DNA from: Agaribacillus aureus
Lineage (GTDB): Bacteria; Bacteroidota; Bacteroidia; Cytophagales; Cyclobacteriaceae
Length of the DNA stretch: 64,000 bases
Assembly (NCBI GenBank): GCA_030442055.1
Contig: JAUJEB010000006.1
Location: 62,001 to 126,000 of the forward strand
Direction: 5' to 3'
The notes below the pieces were generated by a model that saw only the letters and a list, made by a program, of their open reading frames with translations, searched no databases and had not been told where the DNA came from. Made by a program: the position numbers and the translations under genes. Shown one piece after another: positions 1 to 10,500 of the stretch; the stretch's first letter is position 1, and every line of letters starts with the position of its first letter.

Positions 1-3000
1 TGATATGGATATATTACTTTACTCTTTGGATAAACCTTACTGAAAGGACTTATTTCATCACCTCTGTATGCGTATGGCACCAATAATTCCATTTCAAGAT
101 TAAGAGATTCAGCTTCCTCATTTTTGATAACAAATGCTTTATCCATTCCTGTCAAAAGTCCAATGTATGAGGACCCGATTTGGTCTAATCTTTTGTACGG
201 GATATTTAATGAGTTCAAATGGCTTAATAAATCAAAAGGACTGAAATTCCAACTTTCACTATTCAGCTGATCATACTCTTTTGTGTTAAAAGTCATTGAA
301 CTAAGAAATTCATAAGTCAATTCATCTTTCTGATTTATATTGGCAAACTCTAGCTTGGTTTTATTGGAATTTCCAAAAATAAATATTGCAGGGTAGGTGT
401 CAGCTTCCTCAAAAACTGGGAGAGAGCCGAAATCAATTAGTTTATGCAATTTCTTTTGAGAAAGAAGGTTTCGAATTTCTTTACCGTAGTCTGTTTGTGT
501 CCATTGAGAAGAAGAAATGTAGGAACACAAACCATTATGGGATTGGATATTAAGAGCTTTTTCAAAAAACAGGATTGAGATGTCCAACTTACCAGAAGGA
601 GTCTTGAAATTTTTGAAGTAAAAATCGACTTCCTTGGAATCCAAATTCTGCACTCTAATATAAGGCGGATTCCCAATCACCGTATCAAAGCCAACAAAGT
701 CTCCTTCATTGTTCAACACCTCTGGAAACTCAAAACGCCACTCAAAAGCATTTTCATAAATCTTATTGTTTTTGATTTCTTCAATCTCAGTTTCGAGCTT
801 TTTTGCGCCTTTGGTTAGTTTTTCCATCTTTTTATTCCAATCCTTCTTTTCTTTGGCACTCATCTCAAAAATGCTGGTTTGCGTAGTGAGGTTGGCAAGT
901 TCACCATTGAGTTTGTAGAGCCTTTTGAGTTTAGGATCATTCCTGGAGATTTCAGAACGAAAGTCACTTTTAATATCGTTGATCAAGCGTTCCATTTCGT
1001 GTTTTTCCTCCTTACTTTGGGCATTGCGATATGAGTCCACCGCCAAACGGTAACTGTCAATCGTCCATTTACTTTTCTTTAAAGCTTCTTTGATATCCGA
1101 ATTGAGATCAAACCGACTTATCAGTGAGTTACCACATTTAATATTGATATCGATGTTGGGGAGGGTTTCAAGCTCAGTTTCGTTTTTGTAGTAAGCGTTT
1201 TTTAGTAGCTCAATCCAAAGACGTAACCGACATATTTTAACCGAATTTGGGTTGATGTCCACACCAAACAAGCAATTTTCGATAATCGCTTGCTTTTCAT
1301 AAAATAGCGTTTCTTGCAGGCGCTGGCTTTCTTTATTATTTACGCGATATTCAAATAACTCGCCGTCATCGTCAGTAACTACCAACTCGTCGTTTACCAC
1401 TTCAAAATGATATTCTTTGAGGCGCCTGCCATCTCTGTCTTGTAGTATTTTGAGATCGTTCTTAATGGCAATGATCTCGTTTAAGGCCGAAACCAAAAAG
1501 TGACCTGATCCCACAGCAGGGTCACATATTTTTAAACTGTTGACAATGTCATTGGCTTCTTGCCGGTCTTCTATTTTATCATAGAGATCATCTAAATCTT
1601 TACAGTTCCATCCCTTGGTATCATTGAATTTCTGTGCCACCGACCTGCGAATTATTTCACGGCACATGTACATGGTGATAAAACCAGGTGTGAAGAAGGA
1701 ACCGTCTTTGTAGCCATTGATCTTCTCGAAGATCAAACCTAATACAGAAGCATTAATGAGTGTCTTGTTGTCTTCCTGAATGTCCTCTGCCCCTTCACTG
1801 CTAAAGTCGTACGCTTCTAAGAATTCAAAGAAATACTGCAAAGCATTGAGTTCACCGGTTCTTTTCTTTCCGTTTTTGTCTTTCAGAACGGTACTGGAAA
1901 GAATAGGTAGTTTCTTTTCGTCCTGAAGGTTGCTAATGAAAATGGTGCTATGTTCCATTTCATTGGGCTCAAACAGCGATGAATTGAGGTAAGGGACTTT
2001 GGCAAACTCCTTTTTTATATCTTCATTTCTTTCATGATGCTTCTTGGCAAGCACCTGAAAGAAAAGGCTATTTAAATCATCATAATTTTTGATTTTATCG
2101 AAATTCAAAAACGAATAGGAGGGGTCGTCCTTATGATAAGTAATGAGTTGAGCTTCCAATAATTTTAAAAACAGAATTCGATTAACCCAGGTGATGGATA
2201 GTTCAAGCCCCACATTGAAGAGTCGTTCCTCTTGTTTTGCTCCGTATAAGCTTGGTTTCTCCAATCGGTGAATTTTATCAAGTGTATCTAGTTGAATTAC
2301 GGCATTTTCGAGTAATGAACCTGAATTGCGTTCACCAGCTTTATTTCGCTCAATGACTTTTTTCCCACCCTGTTTGGTTTCAGTTAAACCGATGATGTGT
2401 AATAGTTCACTGTAAAATTTCTTGTCAAGTGAGTTGCTGTCGTTGGCAAACGGAAGTTTTAGTAGATGTTCCGGTGAAAGTAATTTAAAAAGGGCAATCA
2501 GTTTATTGTCGTCCTTTTTGTCATTGTTTCGTAATGGCCTGTCATATTCTTTCAGGTCAAAATGCGTGAATTCAATTGAGCTGTCTAGTTGATTGATAAA
2601 AGGCTCTGCAATTTCTTTATAGAAGAATTCCGTTGTTTTTCCTGCCAAACGCCCATCTTCAAAATCTTCAAATTGCTTAATGAGCTTCTTGTTCTGAGCA
2701 AAATTCTTTTCAAATACGTTCGCATCAAACACAAACCATTCATTGATGTTTGTACCAATGAGATATTTGATTTCTAAGTTTTTCTGTGTTATTCGTTCTC
2801 TTAAGTAATATAAAACCAATTCCTGAAAAGCTTTTGTGTTAAGCTTATCGGTACTCAACATCTCTGCTTTGTTCGTTGGTTTTTTCGCTTCAATAATTAC
2901 GCCAACTGGAGTCTTGGCATCTTTTCCATTATGGATGACAAGGTCGTTTCGTCCCTTTGTATTGATGGAATGATTCGGATCGTAATAGGTTTTCTTTAAA

Positions 3001-3167
3001 AAGTCAGAAACCAGATTTTTATGAAACTCCTCAGACTCGGTGTCATTTATCTGGTCTATTAATTGAATTAGGTTTGTTTTAAAGACCTCTATTTCTGAGC
3101 GGCTGGGCTTTACTTTTAAAAAAGCTTTATTTAAAGATTTCCGGGGCTTTAGTTTATTTAAAATCAT
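1..3167 (-). CDS. Type IIG restriction-modification enzyme (Eco57I-like), 3' end off the window
   Basis: Fused restriction endonuclease and N6-adenine DNA methyltransferase. The frame stays open from ATG at 3167 to the left edge, about 1055 residues without a stop, so the C-terminus (target recognition) is missing. Seen: an N-terminal PD-(D/E)xK-like nuclease region around residues 75-95 (RNDLVI then VGVIIEAK), SAM-binding motif I DPAVGSGHF near residue 548, and catalytic motif IV NPPY near residue 831. TaqI/Eco57I-like text follows (YISSSQWTQTDYGKEIRNLL). In this family one chain cuts and modifies. It is divergent in role from, but on the same strand as, the XRE gene upstream at 3437-3871, a possible controller. 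Sure of the class; the recognition sequence cannot be read. Confidence 0.9.
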   Translation of the reverse strand, partial: MILNKLKPRKSLNKAFLKVKPSRSEIEVFKTNLIQLIDQINDTESEEFHKNLVSDFLKKTYYDPNHSINTKGRNDLVIHNGKDAKTPVGVIIEAKKPTNKAEMLSTDKLNTKAFQELVLYYLRERITQKNLEIKYLIGTNINEWFVFDANVFEKNFAQNKKLIKQFEDFEDGRLAGKTTEFFYKEIAEPFINQLDSSIEFTHFDLKEYDRPLRNNDKKDDNKLIALFKLLSPEHLLKLPFANDSNSLDKKFYSELLHIIGLTETKQGGKKVIERNKAGERNSGSLLENAVIQLDTLDKIHRLEKPSLYGAKQEERLFNVGLELSITWVNRILFLKLLEAQLITYHKDDPSYSFLNFDKIKNYDDLNSLFFQVLAKKHHERNEDIKKEFAKVPYLNSSLFEPNEMEHSTIFISNLQDEKKLPILSSTVLKDKNGKKRTGELNALQYFFEFLEAYDFSSEGAEDIQEDNKTLINASVLGLIFEKINGYKDGSFFTPGFITMYMCREIIRRSVAQKFNDTKGWNCKDLDDLYDKIEDRQEANDIVNSLKICDPAVGSGHFLVSALNEIIAIKNDLKILQDRDGRRLKEYHFEVVNDELVVTDDDGELFEYRVNNKESQRLQETLFYEKQAIIENCLFGVDINPNSVKICRLRLWIELLKNAYYKNETELETLPNIDINIKCGNSLISRFDLNSDIKEALKKSKWTIDSYRLAVDSYRNAQSKEEKHEMERLINDIKSDFRSEISRNDPKLKRLYKLNGELANLTTQTSIFEMSAKEKKDWNKKMEKLTKGAKKLETEIEEIKNNKIYENAFEWRFEFPEVLNNEGDFVGFDTVIGNPPYIRVQNLDSKEVDFYFKNFKTPSGKLDISILFFEKALNIQSHNGLCSYISSSQWTQTDYGKEIRNLLSQKKLHKLIDFGSLPVFEEADTYPAIFIFGNSNKTKLEFANINQKDELTYEFLSSMTFNTKEYDQLNSESWNFSPFDLLSHLNSLNIPYKRLDQIGSSYIGLLTGMDKAFVIKNEEAESLNLEMELLVPYAYRGDEISPFSKVYPKSKVIYPY

Positions 3168-3436
3168 TAATCATAAAAAAGTCACCTAATATATCCACTT
3201 CAACTTGAATTTACACGTAGCGCTGGCAAAAATAGCAGATTAAGATCAAAACCATTGTAGCTGAATTCTAAACCAAAATGACCCTGATTTTTTTCAAAAA
3301 ATAGAATTGTCCAAAAATGACTAATATTTCATTCCTAATATTGCTGATATGCATGCGCCTTTACGCTATCTCTAGCCCAATCATAATACCTTGTGTTAGA
3401 ATTAGAATCCAAGGCAATTCTTGACCCATGTTATAT

Positions 3437-3871
3437 TTATTTCTTCCTTAACTGCTCCTTCAACAAAGCGTTCTTCTCTTTCTCAGCCTTTAGAAGTTCT
3501 TCATACAATTTTTTATTTTCATCTATTGTCTCTATTAACTTGTCGAGTGCGTTAAAAGTACAGCTATAGTTTCGTATTTCTGCACCAACATTGGAAACGC
3601 CTTTATTTGATCCTTCGTGGTTATGCTGAATATTATAAACAACAGTTTCCTCATCAAAGCTTTTAATAGCATCAGGGGTTACACCTAGTGCCTCGGCCAT
3701 CTTATTCAGTTCCTCATCATTGACCGTTTCCTTTTGCTCTAAATTTGAGATAGTTTGCTGAGTAACATCCATTTTGAGAGCTACCGCCTCTTGCTTCATA
3801 CCCATCATCTCCCGCATGCGACGAAAATTTCTTCCTATATGTTTTTTTGGTTGTCTTGTCTTAGTTTCCAT
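3437..3871 (-). CDS. XRE-family HTH transcriptional regulator
   Basis: DNA-binding protein of about 144 residues from the ATG at 3871 (a TTG lies 15 bases further upstream). Residues 10-65 form a Cro/C1-type helix-turn-helix (KQEAVALKMDVTQQTISNLE). The C-terminal 40 residues are charged and leucine-rich (ENKKLYEELLKAEKEKNALL), a likely coiled coil for dimerisation. It sits upstream of and on the same strand as the type IIG gene, so it may act as its controller; this is inference. It could equally be one of the generic stand-alone XRE regulators common in Bacteroidota. Confidence 0.85.
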   Translation of the reverse strand: METKTRQPKKHIGRNFRRMREMMGMKQEAVALKMDVTQQTISNLEQKETVNDEELNKMAEALGVTPDAIKSFDEETVVYNIQHNHEGSNKGVSNVGAEIRNYSCTFNALDKLIETIDENKKLYEELLKAEKEKNALLKEQLRKK

Positions 3872-4236
3872 GACCAAATATATCAATTTTGAATATTGTT
3901 ACAAAGCCTCTTCGGCTATACATGGAATGTCTCATAATTTCACTAAATGAAGGCTGATTTCTTCTATCGATGGCAACCGGCTCGGCATATTGATCATTGC
4001 CTTTTTGTCGCACCAATCGATTTTGCACCTGTAAAAAATGTAATGAGCAGCACTTTAGCCAGCCCCACTTTGTGTGTTACAATTGTAAATTGTAAGATAC
4101 AAGGAGCATTTGTAATATACCAGCCGACTTATCATTTAATTTGATCTTATCAAGCCTCCTGTGGTAACATACTATACCATGAGTGGTGAGAAACAACTCA
4201 AAAAGCATTTAATTGTTTCACCTAATCGCAAGTGTG
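3872..4236. other. Intergenic region with a perfect 12-bp palindrome
   Basis: No convincing gene. It contains TTACAATTGTAA at 4077-4088, a perfect palindrome about 200 bases upstream of the XRE start, followed by a partial second copy. This could be an operator for the XRE protein, but no promoter pairing supports it. A 65-codon open frame at 3947-4144 has no recognisable features. Confidence 0.3.
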
Positions 4237-4425
4237 ATGATAGCTTACAATGAAAATGAAAATCAATTAAAAATTATCATTCCATTATCGGGAATTCAGG
4301 AATTATATGATTACAAAAATGCAATTCTGCGGTTGCTTAAGAAGATAGAAATTGATGATTGCAGTCCGGAATTGATTAATAATCTAAAGTCTGTTTACAA
4401 ACTACTGATCCACATGGAATTGTAA
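4237..4425 (+). CDS. Small hypothetical protein (62 aa)
   Basis: Small acidic, probably helical protein with ends rich in Leu, Ile and Glu (LLKKIEIDDCSPELINNLKS). ATG at 4237 is preferred over the TTG at 4213. No family recognised. The next gene begins 88 bases downstream on the same strand, so the two may be co-transcribed. Confidence 0.45.
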   Translation: MIAYNENENQLKIIIPLSGIQELYDYKNAILRLLKKIEIDDCSPELINNLKSVYKLLIHMEL

Positions 4426-4513
4426 GAGAGATTCTCATCCAGGAACAGAGACTTTAAAACCTGACTACACTGATTTGATCAAAAAAAAAACCCAAAATAA
4501 ACATCAAGAAGCC

Positions 4514-4864
4514 ATGAAAATCAAAATCCCTAAAAACTTGCGATTAATTAATCTCCCCCCAAAAATTGAGCTAACAGTATTCCTGATTAAGTTAGAATTG
4601 AAAAATGTGAAATTTACCAATGATTTGAATAATAAAGGAATTGATACCTATGCCGGCTTTCTGGATTTTAGCCCGTTGATTTTATCTATTATGGGTTTTG
4701 ACAAAAACTTTACCGATGAATTTAGAGAATGGTATTTCGACCGGCAAACGCAACTGGTTGAAAGGATTGATTCGGAAGATGATAAAAAATTTCTGGAACA
4801 AGCTTTTATTTTTTATGTTGATCTAGTAGTTAAAAAACGTGAGTTAGATGTAAATGCAACGTAG
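4514..4864 (+). CDS. Hypothetical protein (116 aa)
   Basis: Unrecognised soluble protein. ATG at 4514 is preceded by AAGAAG, a better start than the TTG at 4475. The sequence has a helical, acidic C-terminal half (REWYFDRQTQLVERIDSEDD) and no signal peptide or membrane segment. It converges with the minus-strand glycosylase-like gene, with only 15 bases between the stops. Function unknown. Confidence 0.55.
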   Translation: MKIKIPKNLRLINLPPKIELTVFLIKLELKNVKFTNDLNNKGIDTYAGFLDFSPLILSIMGFDKNFTDEFREWYFDRQTQLVERIDSEDDKKFLEQAFIFYVDLVVKKRELDVNAT

Positions 4865-4879
4865 CCTCGATTCAATATT

Positions 4880-5554
4880 CTAGGTTGTCAAACCCTTAAT
4901 CCATTTTACAACCATATCTTTATTTTTGATCGAATAGCGGCTTAAGTGGGGTAAACCAATCACTGACGCCTCTCTATCTTGTATTTTGGTTTTAAAAAAA
5001 CGGCATTTCCATTTACTCCCCGGTTTACAATCTATAGACGTGCTTTCATAAGCGTTGTATTTATGCAACAGAAAGTTATAAGGGGAGCGTGGGCCATTTC
5101 CGAATGCTAGAATGATACGAGGTTGCACAATCTCTAAGATCATCTCATGAATTCCCCAGCAATCTTTAGCAGAAGCAGGATATTTAACTCCATAATGGCC
5201 TGGACTTCGAAGAAAGATTAAATTTGATGCACAAACATCTCTCAAATCCTGACCAATAGTTTTCATAACTTCCACCAAATGTCTTTGCAATGGGTGCTCA
5301 CCTATCTCATATTCCCCTGAATTACTTTTCCATCTCTCATCTAAATAAGCATTCTTTTTTCTTGCAGAAAAATCATTTAGGCTATTTAGCACGGTACTTT
5401 TATTATCTTCAGCGTTACCTCCGGGATTAAAGCCTAGAATGTAGTATTTACCAGGCCTTAGCGTTTCTTTTGAACTGTAAATAACACTGCCCGAGCCGTT
5501 GAGTATTTCATCCGGTAGTATTTTTATGGCCTTTTGTATGAACTTTTTGATCAT
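4880..5554 (-). CDS. Uracil-DNA-glycosylase-like superfamily protein
   Basis: About 224 residues with a UDG-fold signature: an early GFNPGGNAED loop near residue 42 (the GxxPG-type motif of UDG families), a central hydrophobic strand ending IILAFGNGPRSP, and a late GLPHLSRYS segment in the place of the HPSP-type catalytic loop. Members hydrolyse the N-glycosidic bond of uracil or other bases in DNA. It lies 15 bases downstream of the gene at 5570-6142 on the same strand, so the two are almost certainly co-transcribed. The exact subfamily and substrate are not evident, and a non-enzymatic relative is possible. Confidence 0.65.
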   Translation of the reverse strand: MIKKFIQKAIKILPDEILNGSGSVIYSSKETLRPGKYYILGFNPGGNAEDNKSTVLNSLNDFSARKKNAYLDERWKSNSGEYEIGEHPLQRHLVEVMKTIGQDLRDVCASNLIFLRSPGHYGVKYPASAKDCWGIHEMILEIVQPRIILAFGNGPRSPYNFLLHKYNAYESTSIDCKPGSKWKCRFFKTKIQDREASVIGLPHLSRYSIKNKDMVVKWIKGLTT

Positions 5555-5569
5555 ATCTCATTATTACTA

Positions 5570-6142
5570 TTATCCCCAAATCACTTCATTAATATCAGGA
5601 TATTTATCTCCAATAGCCTCAACGATTTTGGTTTTGTCAGCATGCTTTTGTTTTGGATAAATAAAAAACCGATAGAGTCTGTCTCTAAACTCAGGTGATT
5701 TATCTGATAGGCCCACACGAGGGGCAGGATAAACTATTTCTTTTTTCAAATCGGAGGCTATGAGTCCAAAATTCACGGCATGAGCCTTAATAGTACCAAA
5801 ACAAGCAAATATTTCCGTCAATAGGTTTAAGGGGCCATATATGTATTGATCTTCATTCGGCCATTTCATTAATGCCCGTAGTAGTATACCTCCATGAAAA
5901 TTCTTATCTCCGAATGTAATATCAATGCCGGAACCGTGGAAATACCACTGCCCTGAAGTTTGCTGAAGCTCATGTTTATGGACATAGCAATCCGGATGGC
6001 CAGCATTATGTACATAAAATTCCAATTCCGCAATCCGATATTGTTGATTATTAATTTGCAGGAGGTACTGATTCATTAGTTCATCGGCAATACGCTCTAT
6101 TGATGATACCGGATTTTTAGTTGTTATTTTAAGTGATTCCAT
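5570..6142 (-). CDS. Possible alkyladenine-DNA-glycosylase-like protein
   Basis: About 190 residues from ATG at 6142; the frame extends upstream without a better start. The order of motifs resembles 3-methyladenine glycosylases of the AAG/MPG type: RIAELEFYV (compare the ETEAY strand with the catalytic Glu), a His-rich YVHKH segment, GQWYFHGSGIDITFG (compare the GxxYVYxxYG strand) and GGILLRAL (compare LIRAL with its conserved Arg). The match is by motif order and fold logic, not clear identity. It precedes the UDG-like gene by 15 bases in the same operon, which supports a DNA-base-related role. An unrelated DUF remains possible. Confidence 0.45.
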   Translation of the reverse strand: MESLKITTKNPVSSIERIADELMNQYLLQINNQQYRIAELEFYVHNAGHPDCYVHKHELQQTSGQWYFHGSGIDITFGDKNFHGGILLRALMKWPNEDQYIYGPLNLLTEIFACFGTIKAHAVNFGLIASDLKKEIVYPAPRVGLSDKSPEFRDRLYRFFIYPKQKHADKTKIVEAIGDKYPDINEVIWG

Positions 6143-6603
6143 AGCATAGACATGTCTGTAAAAAGTAAGCGTTGGTTTTGGAAAATTTAAAAAATTACAA
6201 TGTATAAAAGAATTATGATTTCCAAATGTATGTGAACCATTACACAATTTAGGCTGTAAGAATACTTAAATTAATTAGTAGAAGCAAAAGTCCGAAATTC
6301 TTTGATCAATTAGTTTTCAAGAGAGCCAAATAAATTTAGTTTAAAGATGGTTTATTCAATACTCCCCTGTGCAAATAAGATGTACTACCATTATTGGTGG
6401 TGACTAATAGATTTTTATCTGATTTGACAATTAATGCCGACACCTACTTGGCATCAAGACTGAAGTTCTCAACGAAATTGGGTTCTATTTTGCCGGTAGT
6501 TAATCCATTTCAGTATCTACTCTATATTTTATTTATAAATATCCATGTAATTTAAGTAAGTAATTAGGATTTGTATTCACTTGTTAGCTAACTAGTTTTA
6601 AGC
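6143..6603. other. Intergenic region with a decayed delta-60-type repeat remnant
   Basis: No intact gene. On the minus strand at 6336-6509 a frame reads GKIEPNFVENFSLDAK, a stop, then VSALIVKSDKNLLVTTNNG, which resembles the delta-60 repeats of secreted Bacteroidota proteins. It has an internal TAG and no start. It is probably a leftover of a secreted repeat protein removed when the accessory genes arrived. Confidence 0.3.
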
Positions 6604-6786
6604 ATGAATCAAATAGTTATTCGATTTATTAATGGCTCAGTTCTTGGCTTTTTTGTAGCAAGGTTTATTGCCCTCACCCTCATGATAGTTGAGAAAGCCT
6701 TTTCGATAGATTCAAGCGATTATATAAATTTTATTGGATCTAGTCGATGGGCTGGAATTATGCTTGGTGTGGTTGTAGGAACTTGA
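6604..6786 (+). CDS. Small membrane protein, possibly truncated
   Basis: 60 codons with two hydrophobic stretches (SVLGFFVARFIALTLMIV and WAGIMLGVVVG). After the TGA the same frame continues for eight more codons, so it may be the 5' part of a damaged gene. No family recognised. The next 200 bases hold another start-less open frame. Confidence 0.35.
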   Translation: MNQIVIRFINGSVLGFFVARFIALTLMIVEKAFSIDSSDYINFIGSSRWAGIMLGVVVGT

Positions 6787-6804
6787 ATTGGTAGAGTTCT
6801 AAAC

Positions 6805-7005
6805 CATCATAATTCGTAAAATATTAATTATTTCAACCAACAAGAAAACGAAGCTATTCATCGAATATCACAAAGTGAGAGAAATTGTTCAACTGAGCTT
6901 CCAAACCACCCAACACACGGATTTCGTGCCAAGGCGGTTCGCTAAGCAGACTGTGGCCTTACTAGAAAATCGGATAGCCAATAATTCTGTCATTAAAAAA
7001 GAATA
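6805..7005 (+). pseudogene. Start-less coding remnant
   Basis: An open frame without a start codon ends at the TAG just before the TPR gene. It reads with protein-like composition (KLFIEYHKVREIVQLSFQ and later RRFAKQTVALLENRIANN). Probably the 3' end of a lost gene. No family recognised. Confidence 0.3.
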
Positions 7006-7009
7006 GATT

Positions 7010-7534
7010 ATGAATAGAGAACTCCTCGAACAAGCAAATAATTTAAGAAGATCAGGCCAAAACCAACAAGCAGATATTATTTATGATCAGTTGCTAAATT
7101 TTGATCCAGCAAATGATTAGTTGATTTTTTGTAAAGCAATGAATATAACTGGCTCAAATCCAAAGGAAGCTCTAAAACTATCCAAGCGAGTTTTGGGGAT
7201 AAATCCAGAAGTAAATGCTGTTTATGGAAACATTGCAACAATTGCAATGGAAAACAATCTTTTCGATTATATTATTCCAGTTTTTGACGATGGTATTAGT
7301 AGTAATCCAAACAACTTGGACTTAGTTTATCAAAGGGCAATATTGATAGGTAATCAAGGGGATTATGTTGATGCTCTTATTGATTTCTATAAAGTGGTCG
7401 ACCAGTCTGCACTTGCAGATAACCCAGACTTATTTTCAGAAGACCAAATCTCAAAAGATATTGAAATCAGCAAAGTTCATTTAAGATTAAAAATAAAAAT
7501 AAAAATAAAAAGAAAGAATTTATATGTCCTTTAG
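7010..7534 (+). pseudogene. TPR-repeat protein interrupted by an in-frame TAG
   Basis: ATG at 7010 opens a TPR-like helical protein (QANNLRRSGQNQQADIIYDQ), but TAG at 7118-7120 stops it after 36 codons. The same frame resumes at once with TTG at 7121 (next ATG 7139) and gives about 137 more TPR-like residues (NPKEALKLSKRVLGINPEVN). Intact, it would be a protein of about 174 residues. The 3' end runs through a hexanucleotide tract (AAAAAT repeated) and overlaps the start of the helicase gene by 11 bases. Either a nonsense mutation, a sequencing error, or stop-restart translation. The coupling suggests it partnered the helicase. Confidence 0.6.
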
Positions 7535-10500
7535 TAGCTACCTAATAAGAAAGTATGAGTTCAGCCATGAAAATCAATACTTCAGAAAATTTTCGTGGGC
7601 TCTCAATGAAGCTTTTAGAAGTGTTGAAGGTGAGCATATACTAATAGGCAACATAAGTTGTGGCGGACATCAGATTGATGCCATTTTCATAGCGAGAGGA
7701 CAGATTACTGTAATTGACTTCAAGGACTATGCTGGAGATTTGACATTTTCTGAGAATAATCCATGGAGAATGAAAACACCAGAAGGAGGATTGGTTTTTG
7801 TTCAAGGTGGTGCACAAAGTAGAAACCCCTTTCAACAAGTTAGAGCATACAGGTTTAGCCTTGCAGAAATTCTTGAGATTAATGAATCAAAAATATTGGA
7901 AGGTGCTCACGAAAATGTTAAATGGATACACACTGGATGTATCGTCCAGTTCCATCATAATGTGTCTTTTGACCAATCATCTATTCCAAGCGGAATCACA
8001 AGATATTTTCATATAACTGATAATAATTCTGCAATTGAACTTCTCAAAGATCTTTATTCCAAAGGGCTGGAATTAACTGATAATGAAATTAGGTCCATAC
8101 TGAAAGTTCTAGATGTAAGTGAAGATAACTTACTGGAAAATCACTCTTTTGATATTGAAGAAGAAAAAAGTGATGCAGTTGGTGCAACAAAGCTTGCAAT
8201 GATTAAAAGGCTTAGTTCAGGACGTAAAGAAGATTCTGAATTTGACCGTGTCTTGAACTATTATAAAACCCTTATTAATGTTGAAAAATTTAAAGAACCT
8301 TTGGCTTCCCAATTACATGCCTTCCCCTTTAATCAAGATAAGCCAATTAACGAATACCCTGTAAACATTGCAGCTTCAGAAGAATTTCATCAACTCTTTC
8401 TAACTAACATGAAAGAGCGATTTCCAAGAAATTTATTTGTTGGGCTTGACATTATAATTGATGGACAAAATGTACCGGTACTTCACACTATCATTCTTGC
8501 TTCTGACATTTCAGATATGAATGACCTTACTGTAAATTTTGATGAATTTGAGATATACAGTAATTCTCTTGAAAAAATGGGGTTGACCGAAGATGTTATT
8601 GAAGAACTGACCACTGCAGTAAATGATTCTGAGACATTAGGTGAAAAACTAAGTTGTATTCGTGAGCATTTGAGTGTCTCTGCAGAAATGACTTCTCGTG
8701 TTTTACTTGGTCTAAGCACAGAAAGTCTATTTTCGGCACAATTACTTTCTGAGTTTGGGAAGTTATCAAAGCTCCCTGAAGATTTAATTGAAAATCCTTT
8801 ATTTAAATCATTCTTATCAAACAAAACTATAATACAAAATGGCGAGAACAACTTGCTTCTTGACCCGTTTGTACAAGTTACAGATCTCAATGAATCGCAG
8901 ACAAAAGCCGTGGAATTATCATTTGATCAACCACTTACTGTTATTACTGGGCCTCCAGGAACTGGAAAATCGCAGATTGTGATGAATATCATTGCGAATG
9001 CTGTTGTTAATGGGCATAGTGTGCTTTTTGCAAGCAAGAATAACAAAGCTGTTGATAATGTTAAAGAGAGACTCGATGAAATAATCGAAAACCCTTATTT
9101 GCTTCGGTTTGGCTCTAAGAATGAAATTGAAAACACAGCTATTCCACAAATAATGAGACAAGTATCACAGTACTCCCAAGGTGTTTTTGAGGACAAAACC
9201 ACTGAGTTGACATCTGCTAAAAATGAGGTAAATACTGTAAGGGAGCAAATCAAATACCTAAAGACACAGATTACCTTAATTCCAAAGCTTCAGATTAAAA
9301 TATCACGGCTAAAAAATGAACTTGCCCAAAGACAGATAAAACTTGATAAGTGGTTGGTAGAGCTTGAACCTATTCACAGACTACTTTTTATTGAGAAGAA
9401 GACTAATGTAGGAATTGATGTAAATGAAGTTGGTCTTTTAATCCAGAAGATCAAAAACTGGAATAGTGGATTCCTTTCAAAAATACTATTCAAGTGGTTT
9501 CATAAATCCAAATTGGAACAATCACTCAGAAAGATTAATGATTCTTTGAGTTTAGAGGTAAAGGAATACATTTCTGAACATGCACCTTGGGCTACAGGGT
9601 CGCAAGACCTGTTATCATCAGGGTTTCAGAATCTAAATTTCTTATTAGAACTCAAGAAATCGGAAAAGAGAATTATTAAAAAACACAATGATTTATTAAA
9701 AAGCCTAACATCAACAGAAGAAGATATTAGTTCAAATTCTGAAAATCTTAAGCACTTAGAAAGTTCAAAAGAAGAATATGAATCAGAAATTGCAGAACTG
9801 ACTAAAGGACTTCCATCAAAATGTTCTGACCTCCTCAATTTAATGATTCAACAAAGACTTAATGATCAAAATATATCAAACACACAAAGGTATCAGGATT
9901 ATTTACCCGCTAATAATGTATGGAAAGATGAAGAGGTTGCAGACTTCTCAGATTCAGCGACTCGCTTTCTACAAGATTTTAATGCTATATGCCTGACAAG
10001 CTTATCAGTAAAAAACAGCTTTCCATTAACTCCGGCCCTTGCTGATGTTTTGGTAATCGATGAAGCATCTCAATGTGATATTGCTTCGGCAATTCCAATG
10101 ATTTTAAGAGCCAAACGAGCAGTAATCATTGGAGACCCTCTACAACTTAGGCACATTACAAGTGTTCAAAAATATGAGCAAGATTATGTAACAGATTTAC
10201 TAGGATTGGAAAAACTGCAATTGGATTATGTTAACAAATCACTCTATGATTACAGCTTCAAATTGGCAACAAAATCTGGATTAGAAAGTGTTTTCTTACA
10301 GGAACATTATAGATGTCACCCAGAAATTATTGAATTTTCTAACCAACACTTTTATGAAAGACGTTTGGGGCAAACCATGCTTATCAAGACAAATTCTAAT
10401 CAATTCCAATATGGAGATATTGGGATTAATTGGATACATGTCAATGGTGAAATGCACAGTAAGAAAAATATAAATTCTGCTGAAATCAATAAATCAATAG

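Noticed and set aside
437..676. 79-codon minus-strand frame inside the type IIG gene
   Set aside because: The restriction-modification frame spans this stretch and contains its conserved motifs.
3947..4144. 65-codon plus-strand ORF
   Set aside because: No recognisable family, unlikely composition (Cys/Pro/His mix), and it overlaps a candidate operator.
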